A DNA stretch of 39,666 bases. Origin: Actinomycetota bacterium. GTDB taxonomy: Bacteria > Actinomycetota > Acidimicrobiia > Acidimicrobiales > Ilumatobacteraceae. How positions within the stretch are numbered: the first letter of the stretch is position 1; every line of letters begins with the position of its first letter. The position numbers and the translations under genes are program-made. Under the pieces are notes generated by a model. It was not told the DNA's origin. It worked only from the letters and a program-made list of their open reading frames with translations, and made no database searches. This document shows, in pieces, positions 1 through 8,005 of this stretch. The stretch is from NCBI GenBank assembly GCA_016213625.1, contig JACQZZ010000067.1, positions 1 through 39,666 of the forward strand, written 5' to 3'.

Positions 1-1603
1 CGGGCGTGCCCTGCACCTTGGGACCGGTGAACCACTTCTTGCCGCTGAAGTGCCAGTACAGCGCGATCACCACCGCGGAGAGGATGATCAGTGGTCCGGT
101 GAAGTTGAAGTTGTTCAACTTGTAGAAGGTGTTGCCCTCGCCGTCGTCGAAGAACAGGTTCTCCGAGCCCCACGGCTTCCAGAACGGCCAGAACACCGGA
201 GCGACGAACAGCACGGTGATGAAGCCGATCCAGACCAACGAGGTCCACCCGACGAGCTTGTGCCGACCCTTGAGGTTCCACGGGCCGACTTGGAAGTCGG
301 GGTTGGTCAGGCGGAGGTAGATCGGAATGGAGTACGAGATGTACAGGCCGATCACGCAGATGCCGGTCATCGCGAAGAAGGCCGTCGAGTACCGACCCGC
401 ACCGGTGCCCTTCACGATCAGCGAGGATGCCCCGACGATCGCCGAGAGTCCGACGCCCAGCCACACGGAGTTGGTTGGCGTGCGGGTCTTGGGGTTGATC
501 TTGTGCCAGATCTTCGAACCCGGCAGTGCGCCGTCACGACTGAACGCGTAGATCATTCGGCTGTTGGCCGTGACCGACGCGAGGCCGCAGAAGAACTGGC
601 CGACGATGGCGATGAAGATGATGAGCTTGGCGGCACCGGTGCCGACCGCCGCCGAGATGACGCGAGGTGCGGCGTTCACCAGGAACGGGTCGTTGGCGTC
701 GCCGAAGATGAGACCGGCGTACGAGTCGTCACCCTTCTTCGGCAACGCTGCGATCATCGCCACGTTCATCACCAACGCAGCGATGGCCGAGATGTAGATG
801 GAACGAACGATGGCCTTCGGCGCCTCCGTGCGCGCACCGACGGTCTCCTCACTCACGTGCGCGGATGCGTCGAAACCAGTGATGGTGTACTGCGCCAGCA
901 AGAGGCCCAGCGCGAACAGGTACACGGTGACGAACGCGCCGCCGGTCCAGCCGGTGAGTCCGGGAGGAGCCTCGTCGAACACGCCACCGAGGCCGCGACG
1001 GTTGCTCGGTGCGATGAACAGGATGCCGGCGATGACGACCACGCCGGCCACGTGCCACCACACGCTGATGTCGCCGAAGATCTTCACCAGGCTGATGCTG
1101 AAGGTGTTGAGTGCTCCGTGCACCACCAGCACGATGAGGAAGATGATGAAGATGTTGCCGACACCCAGATGGAAGCTGTCGCTGAACATTCGGATGAAGT
1201 AGCCGATGAAGATCGCGAGCGCGTAGTCCACGCTGGCGATGACGCCGATCTGTCCGAGGAGGTTGAAGTAGCCCGTGAACCACGACCACCGGGCCTGGTT
1301 CTTCCTGGCCAGCTTCGCCGACCAGTAGTAGAGGCCACCCGCTGTCGGGTAGGCCGAGCAGATCTCGCCCATCGCCATGCCCACGAGCAATGCGAAGAAC
1401 CCGACGATGATCCACCCCAGCGTGATCACTCGCGGTCCGCCGGTGACCATGCCGAGCCAGAAGCTCGTCATGCCGCCGGCCAGGATCGAGATGATCGAGA
1501 AGCTGATGGCGAAGTTGCTGAACGTGGACATGCCGCGATGCAGCTCCTGGGCGTAACCCAGGCTGTGCAGATGCTCGCGGTCGGCATCGTGGGAATGATC
1601 CAC
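1..1603 (-). CDS. APC-superfamily amino acid/polyamine permease (3' end off window)
   Basis: This is an integral-membrane amino acid or GABA/polyamine transporter of the APC superfamily. About 534 residues are visible, and the frame runs off the left edge, so the C-terminal tail is missing. Repeated hydrophobic segments cover most of the protein. Near the N-terminus are SFSIISILAGG and EICSAYPTAGGLYYW, typical of TM1 and TM2 in eukaryotic-type GABA/amino acid permeases, and ITGFDASAHVSEET occurs mid-protein. The start is GTG at 1603, chosen because AAGGGGG lies 5 nt upstream. It is the last gene of a leftward set after the aldehyde dehydrogenase and amidotransferase genes, 65 bp below the latter. 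That setting suggests uptake of the compound the cluster degrades; the substrate is inferred from context only. Confidence 0.85.
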   Translation of the reverse strand, partial: MDHSHDADREHLHSLGYAQELHRGMSTFSNFAISFSIISILAGGMTSFWLGMVTGGPRVITLGWIIVGFFALLVGMAMGEICSAYPTAGGLYYWSAKLARKNQARWSWFTGYFNLLGQIGVIASVDYALAIFIGYFIRMFSDSFHLGVGNIFIIFLIVLVVHGALNTFSISLVKIFGDISVWWHVAGVVVIAGILFIAPSNRRGLGGVFDEAPPGLTGWTGGAFVTVYLFALGLLLAQYTITGFDASAHVSEETVGARTEAPKAIVRSIYISAIAALVMNVAMIAALPKKGDDSYAGLIFGDANDPFLVNAAPRVISAAVGTGAAKLIIFIAIVGQFFCGLASVTANSRMIYAFSRDGALPGSKIWHKINPKTRTPTNSVWLGVGLSAIVGASSLIVKGTGAGRYSTAFFAMTGICVIGLYISYSIPIYLRLTNPDFQVGPWNLKGRHKLVGWTSLVWIGFITVLFVAPVFWPFWKPWGSENLFFDDGEGNTFYKLNNFNFTGPLIILSAVVIALYWHFSGKKWFTGPKVQGTP

Positions 1604-1668
1604 GACGACCCCCTTGTGGCTCGAAGTACGGGATGGCCGGCCTCGCCACACCCCCTGCGCGCGACCGG

Positions 1669-2370
1669 TTAGCGAGAGTCTTGCACGAACTCGGACGGTC
1701 GCTGGACGATGGTGTCGACGAACCAGTCGACCAAACGCTCGGCGTTCACCCTGCTCGCACCGACCGAGGCTTGCGTGGTGGCGATGAGCTCCTCGGGGCT
1801 GCTGCCGATGCGCCTCAGTTCGTCAGCGCCGAAACCGGTGGCCCAACGCCGGATGACGCCCTCGTGCACCTCGGGATGGAACTGCGTGCAGAACATCCGA
1901 CCCAGGTGCCACGCCTGCGGACCCGATGCCGTGCGAGCCAGTTCCATGGCCCCCGGCGGCACGGTGACGACGTCGTAGTGCCACTCCATCCACGGACCGG
2001 GAGCGATGACATCGGGGATGTCGGTCTCGATGTCCTGCCAACCGATCTCGACGATCTCGGCCTTCAGCACGGACCCACCGAACGCGTGGGCCATGACCTG
2101 ATTCCCGAAGCAGATGCCGAACACGGGGATGTCGCGCCGCTGCGCCTCCTGCAGGAGCGCGACCTCCGCCTGCACCTTGTCGGCCACCTCCGGCCAGTAC
2201 ACGCTCCACTCGCTGCCGAGCAGCAGGATCAACTCGTGTCCGTCGAGCGCGGGCCACTCGTCGACGGATTCGCGATGGCATTCGTCGAAGGAGTAGCCGT
2301 GTTCGCGGAAGCGGTCGCCGATGAAGCCGGTGTCGGCGTCGTTCGCGTTGCAGATGGTGAGGGCGCGCAT
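1669..2370 (-). CDS. Class I glutamine amidotransferase-like protein
   Basis: A 233-residue stand-alone class I glutamine amidotransferase domain. The nucleophile elbow GICFGNQ places the catalytic Cys at 87. The FHPEVH motif supplies His165 and Glu167, completing the triad. It resembles the GMP-synthase-like glutaminase family more than the PuuD-like proteins at 3807 and 4542, so it is a third, different amidohydrolase in the same cluster. No synthetase domain is attached, so it either hydrolyses a gamma-glutamyl compound or partners an enzyme encoded elsewhere. It starts 20 bp after the aldehyde dehydrogenase gene and is probably co-transcribed with it. The exact substrate cannot be read from the sequence. 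Confidence 0.85.
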   Translation of the reverse strand: MRALTICNANDADTGFIGDRFREHGYSFDECHRESVDEWPALDGHELILLLGSEWSVYWPEVADKVQAEVALLQEAQRRDIPVFGICFGNQVMAHAFGGSVLKAEIVEIGWQDIETDIPDVIAPGPWMEWHYDVVTVPPGAMELARTASGPQAWHLGRMFCTQFHPEVHEGVIRRWATGFGADELRRIGSSPEELIATTQASVGASRVNAERLVDWFVDTIVQRPSEFVQDSR

Positions 2371-2390
2371 CGTTCGTACCGTACCGGTGC

Positions 2391-3746
2391 TCAGGTGGCG
2401 AAGAAGACGTTCTTCAGCTCGGAGTAGTGGTCGAGCACGTGCATGCTGTGCTCGCGGCCGAGTCCGCTCTGCTTGAAGCCACCGAACGGCGTGCTGTAGC
2501 GCACCGACGAGTTCGAGTTCACGCTCAACGTGCCGGCCTCCATCGCCCGCACGACGCGGATGGCCTTCGCCCCGTCCTGGGTCCAGACAGACCCCGACAG
2601 GCCATAGATGCTGTCGTTGCAGATGCGAATGGCATCGGCTTCGTCGTCGAACGGGATGACCACGGCCACCGGACCGAAGATCTCCTCGTGACAGACCGGG
2701 TCGTCGTACGTCGGCGTGGCGATCATCACGGGGTGCCAGTAGCCCGGGCCGTCGGGGGCCTCACCGGTGAACACGGTTTCGAGGCCTTCGCTGTAGCGGC
2801 GCACCGCGGCGAGGTGACCGGCGGTGACGAGCGGGCCCATCGCCGTGGACGGATCCATCGGGTCGCCCACGGTGAACGCCTTCGCCGCATCGATGAACAG
2901 CTCCATGAACCGGTCGAACACGCTGCGCTGCACGAGCACTCGGCTGCGCGAGCAGCAGTCCTGCCCCGAGTTGTCGAACACCGCGCCAGGTGCGTTGGCC
3001 GCCGCCTTCTCGAGGTCCGCATCGGCGAAGACGATGTTCGCGCTCTTGCCGCCGAGCTCGAGCGTGAGCCGCTTCACCTGATCCGCGCAGCCGCGCATGA
3101 GCTGCTTGCCCACTTCGGTGGAACCGGTGAACGCCACCTTGCGCACGTCGGGGTGATCCACCAGGCGCTGCCCCACGGTGCGACCAGGTCCGACGACGAC
3201 GTTGAGCACACCTTCGGGGATGCCCGCCTCGAGCGCCAGTTCGCCGATGCGGATGGAGGTGAGCGGCGTGATCTCGGCGGGCTTCAGCACGGCCGTGTTG
3301 CCCGCCGCCAACGCCGGGCCGATCTTCCACGACGCCATCAGCATGGGGAAGTTCCACGGCGTGATGAGACCGACGACGCCGAGGGGCTCGTGGAACGTGA
3401 CGTCGATGCCACCAGCCACCGGGATGGACGAACCGGTGTGCTTCTCGACCGCGCCAGCGAAGTAGTGCAACACGTCGCTGACCGCGTTGGCGCACCAACG
3501 GGAGCTGCCGATGGGCATGCCCATGTTCTGCGTCTCGAGCAACGCGAGCTCGTCGACGTGTGCTGCCACCGTGTCGGCGAAGCGGCGCATCACCTTGCTG
3601 CGATCGGCCGGAGCCATCGCCTTCCAGGCGGGAGAGGCGGCCTTGGCCTTCTCGATCGCGGCATCTGCGTCGGCCACACTGGCGTGGGGCAGTTCGCAGA
3701 TGACCTCTTCGGTGGCGGGGTTGCGGAGCGTGAGCATGTCGGACAC
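2391..3746 (-). CDS. NAD(P)-dependent aldehyde dehydrogenase, PuuC/GabD-like
   Basis: Aldehyde dehydrogenase superfamily enzyme, about 450 residues. Family signatures are FTGSTEVGKQL (cofactor-binding region), LELGGKS (general-base Glu) and GQDCCSRSR with the catalytic Cys, followed by EEIFGPV near the C-terminus. The start is uncertain. GTG at 3746 is used here, with ATG at 3737 three codons inside; neither has a strong Shine-Dalgarno sequence. Both give an N-terminus about 20-25 residues shorter than many family members, opening directly at the NPAT segment. Two PuuD-like hydrolases are divergent from it and an amidotransferase and permease follow. Oxidation of gamma-glutamyl-aminobutyraldehyde or a similar aminoaldehyde is therefore the best contextual guess; specificity is inferred. 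Confidence 0.9.
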   Translation of the reverse strand: MSDMLTLRNPATEEVICELPHASVADADAAIEKAKAASPAWKAMAPADRSKVMRRFADTVAAHVDELALLETQNMGMPIGSSRWCANAVSDVLHYFAGAVEKHTGSSIPVAGGIDVTFHEPLGVVGLITPWNFPMLMASWKIGPALAAGNTAVLKPAEITPLTSIRIGELALEAGIPEGVLNVVVGPGRTVGQRLVDHPDVRKVAFTGSTEVGKQLMRGCADQVKRLTLELGGKSANIVFADADLEKAAANAPGAVFDNSGQDCCSRSRVLVQRSVFDRFMELFIDAAKAFTVGDPMDPSTAMGPLVTAGHLAAVRRYSEGLETVFTGEAPDGPGYWHPVMIATPTYDDPVCHEEIFGPVAVVIPFDDEADAIRICNDSIYGLSGSVWTQDGAKAIRVVRAMEAGTLSVNSNSSVRYSTPFGGFKQSGLGREHSMHVLDHYSELKNVFFAT

Positions 3747-3806
3747 GCCGATCGACGCTAGCGGGCGTTCGCCCACCGGTCGGAATGCCAGCCAGAATGA
3801 GGGGCA

Positions 3807-4532
3807 ATGAGCCAGCCACCGCCCCTCATCGCGCTCTGCGCCCGCACGCTCTCGTTCTCCGACGAGGGCAAGCGCGACGCATTCAGCAGCAGCCAGCCGT
3901 ACAGCCGGGCCGTCGCCCGCGCCGGCGGGGTGCCCGTGCTGGTGCCGCCCATCAAGGAGCTCGCCGCCAACGCACGAACCGTGCTGCAACACTTCGACGG
4001 CGTGCTCCTACCCGGTGGCGGCGACGTAGATCCCCGGCGGTACGGCGCCGAGCCCGACGACGACACGCTCTACGGCATCGTGGCCGCGCACGACGACCTC
4101 GACATCGCCGTGTGCCTGGCCGCCATCGACCTCGATCTGCCGATGCTGGCCCTGTGCCGCGGTATGCAAGTCCTCAACGTCGCCCTCGGGGGCACGCTGG
4201 TGCAGGACATCGGCAACAGCGACCACTGGATGCGCGAGCACAGCGTGCAACTCACCGAAGGGTGCAAGCTCGCGCTCGCCGCCGGCACCACCGATCTCGA
4301 GCACTGTCACTCGGTACACCATCAGGGTCTTGGCGATCTGGCCGAGCCGCTGGTGGCCTGCGGATGGTCACCCGACGGTCAGTTGGAGGCAGTCGAGCTC
4401 CCCACCGCGTCGTGGGTGGTCGGCGCGCAGTGGCACCCCGAGGACACCGCCACGCACAAGCCGCAGCAACAGGCCATCTACGACGAGCTGGTGCGCCGCG
4501 CTGCCGCTCGCGCCGCAGCCGCCGGTGCCTAG
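3807..4532 (+). CDS. puuD: Gamma-glutamyl-GABA hydrolase-like (PuuD family, peptidase C26)
   Basis: A 241-residue class I amidotransferase-like hydrolase of the PuuD/peptidase C26 family, which cleaves gamma-glutamyl-GABA to glutamate and GABA. Seen directly: LLPGGGDVDPRRYG near residue 68, the nucleophile motif ALCRGMQVLN with Cys117, and QWHPED with His210 and Glu212. The start ATG follows GAGGGG closely. The gene is divergent from the aldehyde dehydrogenase across about 60 bp, so one control region could serve both sides. A second paralogue follows 9 bp downstream. The symbol reflects family membership; substrate has not been shown. Confidence 0.85.
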   Translation: MSQPPPLIALCARTLSFSDEGKRDAFSSSQPYSRAVARAGGVPVLVPPIKELAANARTVLQHFDGVLLPGGGDVDPRRYGAEPDDDTLYGIVAAHDDLDIAVCLAAIDLDLPMLALCRGMQVLNVALGGTLVQDIGNSDHWMREHSVQLTEGCKLALAAGTTDLEHCHSVHHQGLGDLAEPLVACGWSPDGQLEAVELPTASWVVGAQWHPEDTATHKPQQQAIYDELVRRAAARAAAAGA

Positions 4533-4541
4533 GCTGAGCCC

Positions 4542-5231
4542 GTGAATCCGCTGGTCCTCATCGTCGGTCGCCTCTCACCCGAGGCCAAGGGCGTGCGTGG
4601 CGAGCCGTTCGCCGCGGGTCGCCGCTACTTCCACGCCGTCGCTCGCGCGGGTGGGACGCCGCTGATGCTGCCACCCATCCTGTCGCTGGTCGACGACGTG
4701 CCGAATCTTCTGAGCCGTGTCGACGGCGTGGTGCTGCATGGAGGCGGCGACGTCGACCCGCGCCACTACGGGCAGGAACCGTCGGCCGAGCAGTTGTACG
4801 GCATCGTCGCCGAACACGACGAGGTGGAACTCGCAGTCGTGCGCGCGGCGTTGGACGCTGACGTGCCGATGCTCGCGATCTGCCGCGGCATGCAGGTGCT
4901 CAACGTCGCCCTGGGCGGCACGCTGGTGCAGCACATCGGCACCGAGGAACACTGGATGCGGTACACCGAGGTGTCGCTCGACGCCGGGTCACGTGTCGCC
5001 AAGGCCATGGGCACCGAGTCGCCCGCCGCTTGCCATTGCGTCCACCATCAGGCCCTCGATCAGGTGGGCGACGGGCTGCACGTCACCGGTCGCACCGCCG
5101 ACGGCATCATTCACGCCGCCGAGATCGAGTCGGCACGATGGATCGTCGCCACCCAGTGGCACCCCGAGGACAGCGCCGACACCGACCCGCAGCAGCAAGC
5201 CCTGTTCGACGACCTGGTCCACCACCTCTGA
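4542..5231 (+). CDS. Second gamma-glutamyl-GABA hydrolase-like protein (PuuD family)
   Basis: A 229-residue paralogue of the preceding gene with the same architecture: HGGGDVDPRHYG near residue 67, AICRGMQVLN with Cys114, and QWHPED with His207 and Glu209. The two proteins are clearly homologous over their full length but substantially diverged. They may therefore handle different gamma-glutamyl substrates, for example products from putrescine versus another amine. The start is GTG, 9 bp after the first copy's stop, with no strong ribosome-binding site, consistent with translational coupling. A 78-bp palindromic element lies downstream at 5289-5366. Confidence 0.83.
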   Translation: MNPLVLIVGRLSPEAKGVRGEPFAAGRRYFHAVARAGGTPLMLPPILSLVDDVPNLLSRVDGVVLHGGGDVDPRHYGQEPSAEQLYGIVAEHDEVELAVVRAALDADVPMLAICRGMQVLNVALGGTLVQHIGTEEHWMRYTEVSLDAGSRVAKAMGTESPAACHCVHHQALDQVGDGLHVTGRTADGIIHAAEIESARWIVATQWHPEDSADTDPQQQALFDDLVHHL

Positions 5232-5288
5232 CCCCCTGCGTCGGCACGCGGCCACCCCGCCACCCGCAGCCCACAACCCCCGAAGGTC

Positions 5289-5366
5289 GGGCGCGATTCC
5301 GCTCAGCGGTGACACGATCCGCGCCCACGGGCGCGCACTCGCTCGTTGGTGAGCGGGCTCGCGCCC
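5289..5366. repeat. 78-bp palindromic intergenic element, copy A
   Basis: The element is bounded by the inverted termini GGGCGCGA and TCGCGCCC. The inversion extends inward (CCGCTCA against TGAGCGG) and there is an internal GCGCCCACGGGCGC palindrome. It matches copy B at 6403-6480 at identical length without gaps, especially at both ends and around the central GGGCGCG. It sits between the second PuuD-like gene and the DUF559 gene. It could be a REP-like element or act as a transcription terminator. Confidence 0.75.
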
Positions 5367-5469
5367 ACTGGCACCAGTGCACTCGTCGCCGCCCGCCGAC
5401 ACGCCACCATCGACCGATAGCGTCCGGCGTGCGACCTCCCCTGGACACACTGCTCACAGGGAGGTCCCC

Positions 5470-6396
5470 ATGCCCGCATGGCATGCAGCGGTCGACCGCT
5501 GGTTCGGCGCACATCACGGGATTGCATCCGTCCTCGATCTCGTTCGCCTCGGCATGTCAGAGGCAACGGTGTATCGCCTCGTGCGTGACGGACGGCTCGA
5601 GCGCATGATGCCCGGCGTCGTCCGCAGTCTCCAGTTCCCTGACACCGACATGCAGCGGTACGCCGCTGCATGCGCACGGAATCCCGCCGCGCTGGTGGCC
5701 TTCACGTCGGCGGGTCGGCTCTGGGGGTTCCGCAAGGTGCCCGATCTGGGCCGCTACATCCTGGTTCCACACGGGGTTTCGCCGGAGTTGCCGGGCGTGG
5801 TGGTCCGGCGTTGCCGTCGCATCGATTCGGTCGACGTCGTCGAACGCCCTGACGGCATTCGGCTCACCAGTCCACCTCGCACACTGTTCGACTCGGCCGA
5901 CATGCTGGGCGTCGCGAGGACGCGGTCCGTGATGGAACAGGTGCTGCACGAGCAGATGTGCACGCTCGGCACCGTCACCGACACCGTTGCCCGGCTGGCA
6001 CACCCCAATCGACCCGGCACACGAACGATGATGGCGGTGATCGCATCACGACCTGCGTGGCGCACCGCGTTGCACTCCGATCTCGAGATGCGGGTGCTCG
6101 ACGAGATCGAGCGGCAACGACTTCCCGCACCAATCACCCAGTGCCCGGTGCTGCTGCCCAATGGCGTCACCATCCACCTCGACTTCGGCTGGCCGGAGTG
6201 GCGGGTGGGCATGGAAGTGGACCACCCTGCGTGGCACGCCGGCGTAGAGGAGCACCACCGCGACACCACGCGTGATCGAAAGGCCGGCACCATCGGCTGG
6301 CTCGTCCCGCGACTCTCGCAGATCGCGGTGGAGACCGGGCTCGGCGAGGCCATATCCGACGTCGCCATCATCCTCGGTCAGCGCCGGGCCGGATGA
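5470..6396 (+). CDS. AbiEi-antitoxin-like winged helix plus DUF559 (Vsr-like nuclease fold) protein
   Basis: A 308-residue protein. Residues about 5-60 (FGAHHGIASVLDLVRLGMS and following) look like the N-terminal helix-turn-helix of type IV AbiEi-family antitoxins. Residues about 76-150 carry the companion segment with SAGRLWGF. The C-terminal third resembles DUF559, a very-short-patch-repair-like PD-(D/E)xK fold; Glu206, Asp238 in HLDFGW and Glu249 in MEVDHPAW occupy the expected acidic positions. The start ATG at 5470 follows GGGAGGT closely; an ATG 93 bp upstream lacks support. No AbiEii-like toxin gene is adjacent, so a toxin-antitoxin role is not supported. It lies between two related palindromic elements, which hints at mobility. 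Confidence 0.7.
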   Translation: MPAWHAAVDRWFGAHHGIASVLDLVRLGMSEATVYRLVRDGRLERMMPGVVRSLQFPDTDMQRYAAACARNPAALVAFTSAGRLWGFRKVPDLGRYILVPHGVSPELPGVVVRRCRRIDSVDVVERPDGIRLTSPPRTLFDSADMLGVARTRSVMEQVLHEQMCTLGTVTDTVARLAHPNRPGTRTMMAVIASRPAWRTALHSDLEMRVLDEIERQRLPAPITQCPVLLPNGVTIHLDFGWPEWRVGMEVDHPAWHAGVEEHHRDTTRDRKAGTIGWLVPRLSQIAVETGLGEAISDVAIILGQRRAG

Positions 6397-6402
6397 AGCT
6401 GC

Positions 6403-6480
6403 GGGCGCGATTTCGCTCACGCGTGAGCGACGGCGAACCCGTGGGCGCGGCAACTCTCACGGACGAGCGGGATCGCGCCC
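6403..6480. repeat. 78-bp palindromic intergenic element, copy B
   Basis: This is the same length as copy A at 5289-5366, with perfect 9-bp inverted ends GGGCGCGAT and ATCGCGCCC. It starts 7 bp after the DUF559 gene stop and ends 16 bp before the nuoN stop. It fills the convergent gap and could terminate transcription from both sides. Confidence 0.75.
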
Positions 6481-6496
6481 GACCTCATGGGTGCGG

Positions 6497-8005
6497 TCAG
6501 GGGGCGAGGCTGATGAGCCAGTCGGGGAACAGGCCCACCAGCAGGGTGAAGCCCACCGACAGGGCGATGGCGATGGTGAGGTAGGCCGGGGTGCGCACGG
6601 ATTCGCGACCGCCGTCACCGGACTCCGGCTCGGCGATCCACATGCTGATCATGATGCGCAGGTACAGGTAGGCCGCGATGACCGCCGCCACCATGGCGAC
6701 GACCGCGATGCCGTAGCTGCGCTCCTGCACCGCCGCCCAGATGACGCCGAACTTCGCGATGAATCCACTGGTGAGCGGCACGCCGGCCTGCGCCAGCAGC
6801 AGCACGGTCATGGCCAGGGCGAGCACCGGACGGTTCTTGCCCAGTCCACGGAACGACCCGAGGTCGGTGGCCGCGTCGCCGGTGCGGCTGACGGCGGTGA
6901 CCACGGCGAACGTGCCGATGACCAACACGGCGTAGATGAGCGTGTACAGCAGCACCGATGACGGACCATCGCCCGGTTCGGGCTGACCTGCGCGATGCGT
7001 GGCGGCCTCCACGCCGACCAGCATGAAGCCGGCGTGGCTGATGGAGGAGAACGCGAGCATGCGCTTCACGTTGGTCTGTACGACCGCCATCACGGAACCG
7101 ACCACCACCGACAGCGCGGCCAAGGCCCACACGACCGGGCGATAGTCGTCGCTCCAGTGCGGCAGGGCCAGCAGCAACACCCGCAACATCGCGGCGAACG
7201 CCGCAGCCTTCGCGGCCGACGCCATGAACGCGGTGACCGGGGTGGGAGCACCCTGGTACACGTCGGGGGTCCAGAAATGGAACGGCACCGCAGCCACCTT
7301 GAAGGCCAGACCCACCAACAGGAAGGCCACGCCGGCGAGCATCAGCGCCTCGTGCCCCTTCTCCGAGGGGATGGTGCTGTTGACCGAGTTGACGATGGCG
7401 TCGAAGTTGGTGCTGCCCGTGCCGTTGTAGACGAGTGCGACGCCGTACAGGAAGAAGGCCGACGAGAAGCCGCCGAGCACGAAGTACTTGAGACCGCTCT
7501 CCTGGCTCTCGATGCGCTTGCGATGGCTGGCAGCCATGACGTACAGGGCGATCGACAGGATCTCGATGCCCAGGAAGAGCACGATGAGGTCGTTGGCGCT
7601 GCCCATGACGACACCACCGATGGCGGCGAGCAGGTACATGGCGTACAGCTCAGGCCCGTCGAGGCCTTCGCGACGGAGGTAGTCGTCGGTGACCAATGCG
7701 GCGAGGAACACGGCGACCGAGATGGTGACGGTGACCCACACGGCCGTCTTGTCGAAGTGCATCGCGGCGCCGACCAGCGTGCTGGGGCCCTCGATGTCGA
7801 GACGGTGCCAGAGCGGGAAGCACATCGCGAACGAACCCATCGCCACAGCGGCGGTGAACGTGGCATACCAGCGCTTCGGCCAGGCCGGGGTGAGCGCGGC
7901 GAGCACCAGCAGCAGCATGGCGCCGCCCAGCATCACCAGCAGCGGGCTGAGCGCGAACCAGTTGACGCTGGGGCCCTGCAGCGTGTCGGCGGCGAACACG
8001 CCCAT
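6497..8005 (-). CDS. nuoN: NADH-quinone oxidoreductase subunit N
   Basis: Antiporter-like proton-translocating membrane subunit of complex I, 502 residues, mostly hydrophobic. FKVAAVPFHFWTPDVYQGAP is diagnostic of the family, and TNVKRMLAFSSISHAGFML is the conserved lysine-bearing segment. ATG at 8005 overlaps the nuoM stop by one base (TGATG), so it is translationally coupled. It is the last gene of the nuo operon; palindromic copy B follows its stop and is a plausible terminator. Confidence 0.97.
   Translation of the reverse strand: MGVFAADTLQGPSVNWFALSPLLVMLGGAMLLLVLAALTPAWPKRWYATFTAAVAMGSFAMCFPLWHRLDIEGPSTLVGAAMHFDKTAVWVTVTISVAVFLAALVTDDYLRREGLDGPELYAMYLLAAIGGVVMGSANDLIVLFLGIEILSIALYVMAASHRKRIESQESGLKYFVLGGFSSAFFLYGVALVYNGTGSTNFDAIVNSVNSTIPSEKGHEALMLAGVAFLLVGLAFKVAAVPFHFWTPDVYQGAPTPVTAFMASAAKAAAFAAMLRVLLLALPHWSDDYRPVVWALAALSVVVGSVMAVVQTNVKRMLAFSSISHAGFMLVGVEAATHRAGQPEPGDGPSSVLLYTLIYAVLVIGTFAVVTAVSRTGDAATDLGSFRGLGKNRPVLALAMTVLLLAQAGVPLTSGFIAKFGVIWAAVQERSYGIAVVAMVAAVIAAYLYLRIMISMWIAEPESGDGGRESVRTPAYLTIAIALSVGFTLLVGLFPDWLISLAP

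Noticed and set aside
5377..5469. Upstream ATG at 5377 for the DUF559 gene
   Set aside because: The extra 31 residues are low-complexity Pro/Ser/Thr with no ribosome-binding site; ATG 5470 follows a GGGAGG sequence.
5470..6396. Complete type IV toxin-antitoxin system
   Set aside because: Only an AbiEi-like N-terminal region is present, and no AbiEii-type nucleotidyltransferase toxin gene is adjacent.
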